A stretch of DNA of 64,000 nt from Caldilineaceae bacterium (lineage in GTDB: Bacteria > Chloroflexota > Anaerolineae > Caldilineales > Caldilineaceae). Both the position numbers and the translations under genes were made by a program. The stretch lies in NCBI GenBank assembly GCA_022842065.1, contig JALHQH010000027.1:62001-126000 (forward strand), written 5' to 3'. The notes under the pieces were generated by a model. It was not told the origin of the DNA, ran no database searches, and worked only from the letters and a program-made list of their open reading frames with translations. Of this stretch, positions 57,583 through 64,000 are shown one piece after another. The number at the start of each line of letters is the position of its first letter. The stretch's first letter is position 1.

Positions 57583-57852
57583 GGCACAGGTTCCTATCAC
57601 TCGTGTCAACGCGATCATGGCCATAACGTGCAAGGACGCACGGGCACAGGACAAGATCGGGTTATGCGCTACGCTGGTTGAAAACGCGCGACAGACGACA
57701 TTCCGCCAAAGACGCGGTGCGCTTTCAAGCCAACTTGCACGTTAGATATGCTGTGGACAGCTTATCACGAAGCGAATCGGGAACTCAAATACCATGCGGG
57801 CAAAGCAACGCTATTCCACGATACTCGGGTTGGAAATAGTCACTTTTGCGCT

Positions 57853-58161
57853 TTACATCCAGGAGAGTGCGGCGACCGGACGATCTTCGCGCGTGGGATT
57901 GACAGCAGCCAACGGCTTGGCACAATGAGGACAAGTGGGCTGCGGGGCAACCATTAACCAGGTTTTGGCAGTTTCCGGATCGGTGACAATCCAGACATTA
58001 GCATAGGAAGAGGCGGGGCGCACAGTAACTTCATCAGTATAACAAGCAAGATTGGGACAGAAGTAGGCATTGTCTACAACCGCAACCCGATCGGGAATTA
58101 TCAGCGCTTCAGGGAATTGCTCGTTTTTCGATGTACTTTTGCGTAGGTGTGGGCTGATCAT
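57853..58161 (-). CDS. Small protein with cysteine pairs
   Basis: A 102-residue protein of unrecognised family. Two cysteine pairs, CPNLAC (about 45-50) and CPHC (about 77-80), are spaced like a zinc ribbon or rubredoxin-like knuckle. AAAGGAG is placed 9 bp before the ATG, giving good evidence of translation. It lies upstream of the MFS gene on the same strand, 270 bp away. Confidence 0.65.
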   Translation of the reverse strand: MISPHLRKSTSKNEQFPEALIIPDRVAVVDNAYFCPNLACYTDEVTVRPASSYANVWIVTDPETAKTWLMVAPQPTCPHCAKPLAAVNPTREDRPVAALSWM

Positions 58162-58214
58162 ATTCGTTCGCTCCTTTATTGAATTAGTTTATATTGTGCG
58201 TCATCATCTACCAG

Positions 58215-58304
58215 GATAAAGCCGACCAGAATAACGCCGAGCAAGATAACGCCGAGCAAGATAACGCCGAGCAAGATAACGCCGAGCAAGATAACGCTTA
58301 CCAG
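58215..58304. repeat. 15-bp tandem repeat, six units
   Basis: The unit GATAACGCCGAGCAA occurs three times exactly and once with one change (AATAACGCCGAGCAA), flanked by degenerate end units GATAAAGCCGACCAG and GATAACGCTTACCAG. The 15-bp period keeps frame: the plus strand reads (NAEQD)n in a short frame opened by a TTG; the minus strand reads (YLARR)n at the end of an 83-codon frame (58455 down to 58204). Confidence 0.85.
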
Positions 58305-58572
58305 GATAAACGACGCTGAACGTTATTTTCCACTGGTTAAATTTTGATGTTGCTGGCTGGGCTGTTGCTTTCCGGCTGGTGCGGCAATGGACCAAGACCG
58401 AGTCAGCGATTTCAGGGTTGGGAAAAGAAATTGTCTGACCAACAAAGCTTAACACAATTTAATCTATGTGAGCATTACAAATCTCTGACAGCTCGCCATT
58501 CTGGCGGGCGCAGTTATACATTTGACCGAGCCTTGTGGGCAATTTCACAAGTAGGCGTGTAAGCTAGCGAAT
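58305..58572. other. Spacer between the tandem repeat and the dus promoter
   Basis: No gene with a ribosome-binding site is seen. The 83-codon minus-strand frame covering part of it (58204-58455) is possible but unsupported apart from its repeat-encoded tail. Confidence 0.3.
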
Positions 58573-58601
58573 TTAACATTTGCGCCTGATCCGCGTACAA
58601 T
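58573..58601 (+). promoter_or_regulatory. dus promoter giving a leaderless or near-leaderless mRNA
   Basis: TTAACA (58573-58578), 17-bp spacer, TACAAT (58596-58601). The ATG at 58609 lies 7 bp after the -10, so transcription should start at or next to the start codon. Confidence 0.55.
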
Positions 58602-58608
58602 AGAGAAT

Positions 58609-59772
58609 ATGAACAGTAAAACTTTCTGGCATACTTTGCCTCGCCCACTACTTGCCCTATCACCCATGGATGGCGTTACCGATCAGCCCTTTCGCCACAT
58701 CCAGAAAAAATATGGGCAGCCCATGCTCCTGTATACCGAGTTCACCAGTGCCGAGGGGCTCTGCCTGAGCAGCGGACGGCTCCTGCGCGATCTGCTTTAT
58801 GATGAGAGTCAACGTCCGATTATCGCGCAGATCTTTGGCAAGCGACCACACTTCTTCTATCAAGCTGCCATTATTGTGTGTGAACTTGGCTTTGATGGGG
58901 TAGATATCAACATGGGTTGTCCCGCCAAAACGGTGGCACAGGGTGGCGCTGGCGCGGGGCTGATTCGAACCCCAGTACTGGCCCAGGAAATTGTGCGCGC
59001 CACCCAACAAGGGGTCCACGATTGGTACAACGGGGCGACAGCCTTTAACTGTGCCGATCTGCCACGCCGCGTGGCCGAGCAGATTCACGCCCGCCAGCAG
59101 ACCTTACCCCTAGCCTACCAACAGCGGCGGCCGATCCCAGTCAGTGTCAAAACCCGCGTTGGCTATGACAAGCCGATCATCGAGGAGTGGCTGCCAAGGC
59201 TACTCGAAGTTGAACCGGTGGCGATTGGCGTTCATGGCCGCACGTTGGAACAGGGCTACAGTGGCGAAGCAAGCTGGGCAGAGATCGGGAAGGCCGTTGA
59301 GGTCGCGCAAGGCAGCAATGTGCTGATCTTGGGTAACGGCGATGTGCAAACATTGAGCCAGGGCCAGCACTATGTCGAAACATATAGGGTAGATGGTGTA
59401 CTCATGGGCCGTGCCACCTATGGCAATCCCTTTTTCTTTGATCGTAGCCGTGAACGGCTCACCGAGGTCGAGCCTCATCCCGCCGAGGCACAGCAGCTAG
59501 CGCAGATCATGCTTGAACACACCCAGCTTTATGAGCAGACCTACCAGCACTATGAAAAGTACTTTTTCAGCCCCATGCGCAAACATCTCGCCTGGTATGC
59601 GCGGCGCATGCATGGCGGGAAACGGCTGCGGGTTCCCCTGCTGCAGAGCAACAGTCCAGCCGATGTGACACGCATTTTAACCGAACAAGGTTATTTGTCG
59701 ACCAGTGCCACGCCCTGGTCACCCCCACAAGCCGCGACACTGGCTGATCACAATTTTCAGACACTTCGCTAA
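58609..59772 (+). CDS. dus: tRNA-dihydrouridine synthase
   Basis: FMN enzyme reducing uridines in tRNA D-loops, 387 residues. The TIM-barrel N-terminus is LALSPMDGVTDQPFR, the catalytic cysteine is C104 in DINMGCPAKTV, and FMN/tRNA contacts lie in SVKTRVGYD, GVHGRT and LILGNGDV...GVLMGRATYGNPFFF. A charged insertion around 130-160 and the C-terminal helical tRNA-binding domain are present. Length and motifs fit the Dus family; which uridine it modifies is not decidable. It stands alone with its own promoter. Confidence 0.93.
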   Translation: MNSKTFWHTLPRPLLALSPMDGVTDQPFRHIQKKYGQPMLLYTEFTSAEGLCLSSGRLLRDLLYDESQRPIIAQIFGKRPHFFYQAAIIVCELGFDGVDINMGCPAKTVAQGGAGAGLIRTPVLAQEIVRATQQGVHDWYNGATAFNCADLPRRVAEQIHARQQTLPLAYQQRRPIPVSVKTRVGYDKPIIEEWLPRLLEVEPVAIGVHGRTLEQGYSGEASWAEIGKAVEVAQGSNVLILGNGDVQTLSQGQHYVETYRVDGVLMGRATYGNPFFFDRSRERLTEVEPHPAEAQQLAQIMLEHTQLYEQTYQHYEKYFFSPMRKHLAWYARRMHGGKRLRVPLLQSNSPADVTRILTEQGYLSTSATPWSPPQAATLADHNFQTLR

Positions 59773-59832
59773 CACTCTGCCAGTCTTCCACTAACATTGG
59801 AAGTCTATGCTTTTCGCAATAAAAACAAAATG

Positions 59833-59884
59833 ACGAACCAGCCCTGTCCCGGACTAACTTGCGTAGGGGACAGGGCTGGTTCGT
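59833..59884 (+). terminator. 18-bp perfect hairpin between dus and the FmdB-type gene
   Basis: ACGAACCAGCCCTGTCCC (59833-59850) pairs with 59867-59884 around a 16-nt loop. It lies 60 bp past the dus stop and 27 bp before the next start codon. Confidence 0.6.
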
Positions 59885-59911
59885 GTCGAACTGATTAAGG
59901 AGTTAATTCAT

Positions 59912-60124
59912 ATGCCCATCTATGAATTTGTTTGCAAGGATTGTGGCAGCAGCTTTGAAAAACGAGTCGCCTTTACGGCCACCACCACACCGGCTTGCGG
60001 TTCGTGCAGTAGTGATAATGTCCAGCGCCAGTTTAGTGCGCCGGCCATTCATTTTAAAGGCAGTGGCTGGTATATCAATGACAGCAAAAAAGGGCAGAGC
60101 AACACCGAAAGCAGCAGTAGCTAG
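59912..60124 (+). CDS. FmdB-type zinc-ribbon protein
   Basis: A 70-residue protein with the FmdB/regulatory zinc-ribbon opening MPIYEFVCKDCGSSFE and a second pair CGSC (29-32 region), so a four-Cys zinc site. It ends in a Ser-rich tail (TESSSS). AAGGAG before the ATG supports the start. Homologues are widespread and of unclear role. Its stop codon lies inside the left arm of a large nested inverted repeat. Confidence 0.85.
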   Translation: MPIYEFVCKDCGSSFEKRVAFTATTTPACGSCSSDNVQRQFSAPAIHFKGSGWYINDSKKGQSNTESSSS

Positions 60125-60260
60125 TTTCTGTTGCGAAAGCGCTTGATCACCGCCAAGGGCGCGAAGAACGCGAAGGTTCGCAAAGGATTTTCGCTAGCGA
60201 ACCTTCGTGCTCTTGGTGCCCTTGGCGATAGAAATCGCATTCCGCAACAGAAACTAGCTA
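60118..60260. repeat. Three-tier nested inverted repeat overlapping the FmdB-type stop codon
   Basis: The outer stem is 18 bp perfect (60118-60135 with 60243-60260, TAGCTAGTTTCTGTTGCG). The middle stem CGCCAAGGGC (60151-60160) pairs with 60218-60227. The inner stem CGAAGGTTCGC (60171-60181) pairs with GCGAACCTTCG. Together the middle and inner arms pair over about 31 nt with a few mismatches. The CGCCAAGG..CGCGAAG words resemble dispersed repeats of environmental bacteria. Confidence 0.8.
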
Positions 60261-60309
60261 AAGCCACCTTCGCTCGCCCCGCAAGCGCATGAGCCCAAAA
60301 GCGGTAGGT

Positions 60310-60375
60310 AAAGAAGGTGAGCCATCCACGCGGCACGGGAAAGCCCCACTCCCGCGCAGATGGTTCACCTTCTTT
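60310..60375. terminator. 17-bp hairpin between convergent FmdB-type and dehydratase genes
   Basis: AAAGAAGGTGAGCCATC (60310-60326) pairs with 60359-60375 with one G-T wobble. A GC-rich inner segment can fold further. It is 6 bp from the dehydratase stop on the minus strand. Confidence 0.6.
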
Positions 60376-60380
60376 AGCCG

Positions 60381-61496
60381 CTAATGGGCAACTGAGCCAT
60401 CCGCGTGGAAATAACCGTTGATCCGCTGCGGACGGTAAGGGTACTTTGCCAATTTCTCCTCAACAATCTCCAGGCCGATCCCCGGTCGATCCGGCACCAG
60501 GATATAGCCGCCCTGCCGTTCAGGTGGGTTATCAACAATTTCGTTAAACACGTCAGCGCTGGTCAGATTCTCGTGCAGGACAAAGTTGGGAATTGCCGCA
60601 TCGAGTTGCACAAAGGCGGCAATGTTGACCGGGCTGCCCATCAGGTGGGGAAAGATACCGACAAAGGCGGCTTCGGCCATGCCGGCGATCTTCTTACACT
60701 GGGTATAGCCGCCGGCCAGGGAAAGATCAGGCCGGATCAGGCTGGCGACCTTGCGGTCGATCAGATCTTTGAATTGATAGATATTATAAAAGCGTTCGCC
60801 GGTGGCGATGGGCAAATGAATGCGCGGGGCAATATATTCTAGTGCCTCGTTGCTCTCTGGAGCCAGCGGATCTTCGTAGTAGAGAATGCGGAACGGGGCG
60901 AGTTCGGTCGCCAGGGCAATGGCCTCTTCTGGGCGTAGATTGCGGTGCAACTCCAGCCCGAGATCGGTCTCATAGCCAATGGCTTCGCGGATGGCCGCGG
61001 CAATATGCACGGCATCGCCAATCATCTGGGTCGGGGTGCGCTTTTCAAAGTCGGGCAGAAAGGGCATGGTGCGCAGGGAGAGGTAACCAGCCTCCACCTG
61101 TTGGCGGGCACTCTCACCAAATTCAGCCGGCGTGCGCCCAACGACATTGGCAAAGACCTTCACCTTATCGCGACATTTACCCCCCAACAGTTGATAGACC
61201 GGCACCCCCACCGATTTGGCCAGAATGTCCCAAAGCGCAATATCAATGGCACTCACCGCGGCACTGATGACAGCACCCATAAAGTGGGTATTGCGTGTCA
61301 CCACCTGGGCGTGATGCTCAATCCGCCGCGGATCTTTGCCAACGTAATAGTCGCTTAGCTCTTCGATCGCGGTGTAGACCGTTTTGTGATGGGCCCACAG
61401 CCCCGCTTCGCCATTGCCGATAATACCTTCATCGGTATAAACGCGCACCAGTAGAAACCGGTCAACCAGAAAGGGGGTGATACGTTCGATTTTCAT
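60381..61496 (-). CDS. Enolase-superfamily sugar-acid dehydratase
   Basis: Mandelate-racemase/muconate-lactonising-type enzyme, 371 residues, closest in layout to galactonate/mannonate dehydratases. The metal ligands fall at E182 (LELHRN), E208 (YYEDPL) and E234 (TGERF), with H184 and H284 (FPHLMG) as likely catalytic histidines. The first ligand is Glu where Asp is usual. The substrate may be a hexonic or pentonic acid; this is inference. AAAGGAG before the ATG at 61496 fixes the start and excludes a 49-codon extension. No sugar transporter or kinase is adjacent. Confidence 0.85.
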   Translation of the reverse strand: MKIERITPFLVDRFLLVRVYTDEGIIGNGEAGLWAHHKTVYTAIEELSDYYVGKDPRRIEHHAQVVTRNTHFMGAVISAAVSAIDIALWDILAKSVGVPVYQLLGGKCRDKVKVFANVVGRTPAEFGESARQQVEAGYLSLRTMPFLPDFEKRTPTQMIGDAVHIAAAIREAIGYETDLGLELHRNLRPEEAIALATELAPFRILYYEDPLAPESNEALEYIAPRIHLPIATGERFYNIYQFKDLIDRKVASLIRPDLSLAGGYTQCKKIAGMAEAAFVGIFPHLMGSPVNIAAFVQLDAAIPNFVLHENLTSADVFNEIVDNPPERQGGYILVPDRPGIGLEIVEEKLAKYPYRPQRINGYFHADGSVAH

Positions 61497-61558
61497 AGCC
61501 TTCTCCTTTAGAACGGGTTTGGTCAATTGGGGAAATCGATAAACAAATAGACTAGGAT

Positions 61559-61609
61559 TTACGCAGCTTACTCTGGCTTCGACGAGCTCAGCCGCCGTAC
61601 GCTGCGTAA
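61559..61609. repeat. REP-like hairpin upstream of the dehydratase gene
   Basis: TTACGCAGC (61559-61567) pairs with GCTGCGTAA (61601-61609). Between them lies a GGCTTCGACGAGCTCAGCC element (61574-61592), whose ends pair. The CTTCGAC.AGCTCAG core resembles a dispersed repeat found in many bacterial genomes. Confidence 0.55.
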
Positions 61610-61674
61610 GTTCTATAGACAAATCGCAAACCGTCCGGTTCAACTGTTATAGATTAGCAGATGAAGCGGTCGGC

Positions 61675-61704
61675 TTGCGAGGAGCATGCAAGTCGTATTA
61701 TGAT
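61675..61704 (+). promoter_or_regulatory. Putative promoter for the methyltransferase gene
   Basis: TTGCGA (61675-61680), 18-bp spacer, TATGAT (61699-61704), about 60 nt before the ATG. Confidence 0.35.
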
Positions 61705-61765
61705 GGACTGGTTGTTCATCGCAATTTTAGCCATTAATCAATTCGTACCATGACGAAGGATCGTT

Positions 61766-62665
61766 ATGCAGCAGGGTGAAGCAATCATGACAAATGAACA
61801 CAGTGCACAGCGACTGGCTGACGCACTCCAGCGGATCTACCGGCGACCAACCCGCCCCACCCCGTGGGCACAAGGGGGCAACTTACCCTGGAATGAGCCG
61901 GCCTTCTCGGCGCGCATGTTGCGCGAACATCTGGACCAAGCACACGGTGCCGCCTCACGCATCGTCGCAGAACGGCAGCGCCAGTTGGCGTGGATCTGGT
62001 CAACGCTAGGCTTACAGCCGGGCATGCAGATCTGTGATCTGACCTGTGGGCCAGGTCTGTATACGGTCGAGCTGGCCAAGGCCGGCTGTACCGTCACCGG
62101 CGTCGACTTTGGCCCTGCTGCGGTCGCCTATGCACGTGACTTGGTCGAACGCGAGGGGGTAGCAGACCAATGTTCAATCATTGAAGCTGATGTGCGCACG
62201 GTGACATTGCCTGACGCCACCTTTGATGCGGCCCTCTTTATCTATGGCCAACTGGCTGTTTTCACCAAAGCCGAGGCCAGTGCCCTGCTGGAAAAAGTGG
62301 CGGCAGCGCTCAAGCCAGGCGGGACCTTGGTCGTCGAACTGCTGAATCAGGATCGCATTGACAAAACAACGACGAATTGGTGGTTTACCGATGATACCGG
62401 GCTGTGGGGCGACAGCCCCTTTCTCCACCTTGGTGAACGCTTCTGGGATGATGAAAAGCAGGTCGCTTACGAACGTTTCCATATTCTCCATTTACAGAAC
62501 GGCCAATATACCGAGGTTCACCTCTGTGACCAGAGTTATGCCGTTGCGACCATGCAGACCATGATGCGCGATGCCGGCTTTGCACAGGTCAATGTTTACC
62601 CTCGGTGGGATGGCATCGACCTCTATGATGCCGACGAATGGATCGTCTATGTTGCACGTAAATAG
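61766..62665 (+). CDS. Class I SAM-dependent methyltransferase
   Basis: A 299-residue Rossmann-fold methyltransferase. Motif I is DLTCGPGLYT (91-100), an acidic GVDFGP loop follows, then IEADVRTV and a post-motif ALKPGGTLVVELL. An N-terminal helical cap (about 1-80) and a C-terminal beta-rich part (DEKQVAYERFHIL...) suggest a small-molecule substrate, not identifiable here. AAGGA 5 bp before the ATG at 61766 supports that start; an ATG seven codons later is possible. It converges on the ABC exporter with a 12-bp gap. Confidence 0.87.
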   Translation: MQQGEAIMTNEHSAQRLADALQRIYRRPTRPTPWAQGGNLPWNEPAFSARMLREHLDQAHGAASRIVAERQRQLAWIWSTLGLQPGMQICDLTCGPGLYTVELAKAGCTVTGVDFGPAAVAYARDLVEREGVADQCSIIEADVRTVTLPDATFDAALFIYGQLAVFTKAEASALLEKVAAALKPGGTLVVELLNQDRIDKTTTNWWFTDDTGLWGDSPFLHLGERFWDDEKQVAYERFHILHLQNGQYTEVHLCDQSYAVATMQTMMRDAGFAQVNVYPRWDGIDLYDADEWIVYVARK

Positions 62666-62677
62666 CAATCGCACTGC

Positions 62678-64000
62678 TCAGATTGGGCGAGCCGTCTTTG
62701 GTAATACTTGATGCTGATGGAGCCGTGCGTAGTAGCCATCGCGCGTCAATAGTTCGGCGTGGCTACCATCCTCGACGACCTGGCCGCGCTCCATTACAAT
62801 GATGCGGTCGGCATTGCGGACGGTGCTTAGTCGGTGTGCGATCACCAGGCTGGTCCGTGAGCGCAGAATCCGCTCTAAGGCTTCCTGAATCAGCGCCTCG
62901 GTGGCCGTATCAATGCTGCTGGTTGCCTCATCCAACACCAGGACCGCGTTCGGGGTGAGGGCCAAGGCGCGTGCCAACGCTAATAGTTGCCGCTGGCCTT
63001 GCGAAAGATTGGCCCCACCCGGCAACAATTCAAAATCATAACCACCGGGCAGTTGCTCAATAAATCGGGCAGCATTGCTAAAGTCGGCGGCCTGCTGCAC
63101 GACCTCATCGCTGAGACCCTGCTTATAGAGAATGATATTCTGCCGGATCGAGCCGGCAATACAGACCGGATCTTGCGGCACAACCACAACGGCACGCCGC
63201 AGATCGGTCAGGCCCAGTTGGCGTAGATCGACGCCATCGAGCAAGACTTGCCCTTGGGATGGATCATAGTAACGCGCCAGTAGGCTAGCCAAGCTTGATT
63301 TGCCAGCCCCGGTCGCGCCGACAATCGCGACGGACTGGCCAGCCTTGATGTGCAGATTTACCCCGCGTAACACCGGTTCATCCGGCACATAGGAAAAATG
63401 TACGTTGCAGAATTCAATATCACCCCGTATCTGTGTAATGATAACAGGTGCGGCTGGCGTCTGAAGTTTAGGCTCCGTCTGCAACATCCGATAGATGCGT
63501 TCGGCGGCCCCTAGTGCGATTTGGATGGCGTTATATTGCTGCGACAAATTGAGAATTGGCTGAAAGGCACGTTGCGAATATTGAAAGAAGGCAACCAACA
63601 TGCCCAAAGTGGCCCAGCCGGCCAACACCCCACGGCCACCTCCATAAAGCAGAATCCCGACGCCAATGGCAGCCAAAACTTCCTGCACGGCCAGAAAGAC
63701 CGCGCTGTGATAACGCAGGTTCACCAGCGCCTGGCGATAGGTGCTGTTATAGTCATCAAACTCCTGTTCACTGGCATGCTCATGGCCAAAGAGTTGCACC
63801 ACGGTCATCCCATGTAAGTGTTCATTCAAGAAGGCACTAATACGCGCCATGGCCGAACGTTCACCGCTGGAAGAGAGGCGAATGCGCTGCCGGAAATAAC
63901 GCGTGACCAGGGCTAACACCGGCATCACCACAATGGCTAACAGGGCCAGTCGCCAGTTCGTGGCAAACATGACCCCGATGATCACAATAAAGGTGAGCCC
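62678..64000 (-). CDS. ABC exporter (fused permease-ATPase), 5' part outside the window
   Basis: C-terminal 440 residues of an exporter half-transporter of the MsbA/MdlB type. The last membrane helices of the permease are visible, followed by the ATPase with Walker A GATGAGKSS, signature LSQGQRQLLALARAL, Walker B VLVLDEATSS and switch IAHRLSTV. The frame is open to the window edge (reading GLTFIVIIGV...), so the start is not here; a GTG at 63985 is not the true start. The substrate is unknown; a partner half-transporter may lie upstream outside the window. Confidence 0.9.
   Translation of the reverse strand, partial: GLTFIVIIGVMFATNWRLALLAIVVMPVLALVTRYFRQRIRLSSSGERSAMARISAFLNEHLHGMTVVQLFGHEHASEQEFDDYNSTYRQALVNLRYHSAVFLAVQEVLAAIGVGILLYGGGRGVLAGWATLGMLVAFFQYSQRAFQPILNLSQQYNAIQIALGAAERIYRMLQTEPKLQTPAAPVIITQIRGDIEFCNVHFSYVPDEPVLRGVNLHIKAGQSVAIVGATGAGKSSLASLLARYYDPSQGQVLLDGVDLRQLGLTDLRRAVVVVPQDPVCIAGSIRQNIILYKQGLSDEVVQQAADFSNAARFIEQLPGGYDFELLPGGANLSQGQRQLLALARALALTPNAVLVLDEATSSIDTATEALIQEALERILRSRTSLVIAHRLSTVRNADRIIVMERGQVVEDGSHAELLTRDGYYARLHQHQVLPKTARPI

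Noticed and set aside
58215..58304. Short direct repeats that could suggest a CRISPR array
   Set aside because: The repeats are contiguous 15-bp units without spacers and no cas genes are in the window.
60121..60336. 71-codon minus-strand frame after the FmdB-type gene
   Set aside because: It is the translation of a nested repeat of CGCCAAGG/GCGAAG words, a known source of spurious frames.

Overview
The window looks like a chromosomal piece of a member of the Chloroflexota (Anaerolineae/Caldilineae side). This is an inference from gene content, not from a marker-gene tree. The pointers are a large bacterial tricorn protease, a 1,174-residue BTAD/AAA/TPR regulator, a CdaA-YbbR pair, an F420-type (DDN-like) nitroreductase, a lone CrtI, and secreted proteins ending in a YLPVxAR tail. 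Base composition is moderately GC-rich in genes and AT-rich in spacers. No phage, insertion sequence, CRISPR array or rRNA operon was seen. The only RNA gene recognised with confidence is tRNA-Glu(CUC).

Layout. 1-6.3 kb (+): cdaA, ybbR, der, an M28-like peptidase with altered metal ligands, a single-domain response regulator and lgt. 6.4-10 kb (-): a ygfZ-like gene, lipM and a DUF503 gene in one tight operon, behind a lipoprotein alpha/beta-hydrolase. 10.3-22.9 kb (+): tricorn protease, Crp/Fnr regulator, rho, a membrane-anchored LysM/M23 peptidase, a phosphohistidine-swivel protein lacking its histidine, and cobT. 23-32.3 kb: rnd (-), corA (+), crtI (-), the mtaB/small ORF/pheS operon (-) and the msrP-msrQ methionine sulfoxide repair operon (-). 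32.7-38.1 kb (+): a DUF2231 membrane protein, the giant BTAD regulator and queG, whose start overlaps the regulator's stop. 38.2-43.5 kb (-): DDN-like reductase, and a Gfo/Idh dehydrogenase followed by the coupled MoxR/DUF58/DUF4129 set. 43.7-50.4 kb: two paralogous multi-domain secreted proteins (-) flanking a GMC oxidoreductase (+). 51-54 kb (+): clpB and tRNA-Glu. 54.1-64 kb: a Pro/Thr-rich surface protein, SDR, MFS, a Cys-pair protein, dus, an FmdB-type zinc ribbon, an enolase-superfamily dehydratase, a methyltransferase, and an ABC exporter running off the right edge.

Most genes are housekeeping: c-di-AMP signalling, ribosome assembly (Der), tRNA modification (MtaB, QueG, Dus), lipoylation, lipoprotein maturation, protein quality control (ClpB, tricorn) and oxidative repair (MsrPQ). 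The accessory signal lies mostly between genes. The spacers hold an unusually dense set of long, nearly perfect inverted repeats, with stems of 16-37 bp and unrelated sequences, mostly at 3' ends or between convergent genes. There are also two nested multi-arm repeat structures, an 8-bp and a 15-bp tandem repeat, and several near-consensus sigma70-type promoters. One of these promoters lies about 720 nt upstream of rho with no gene between.
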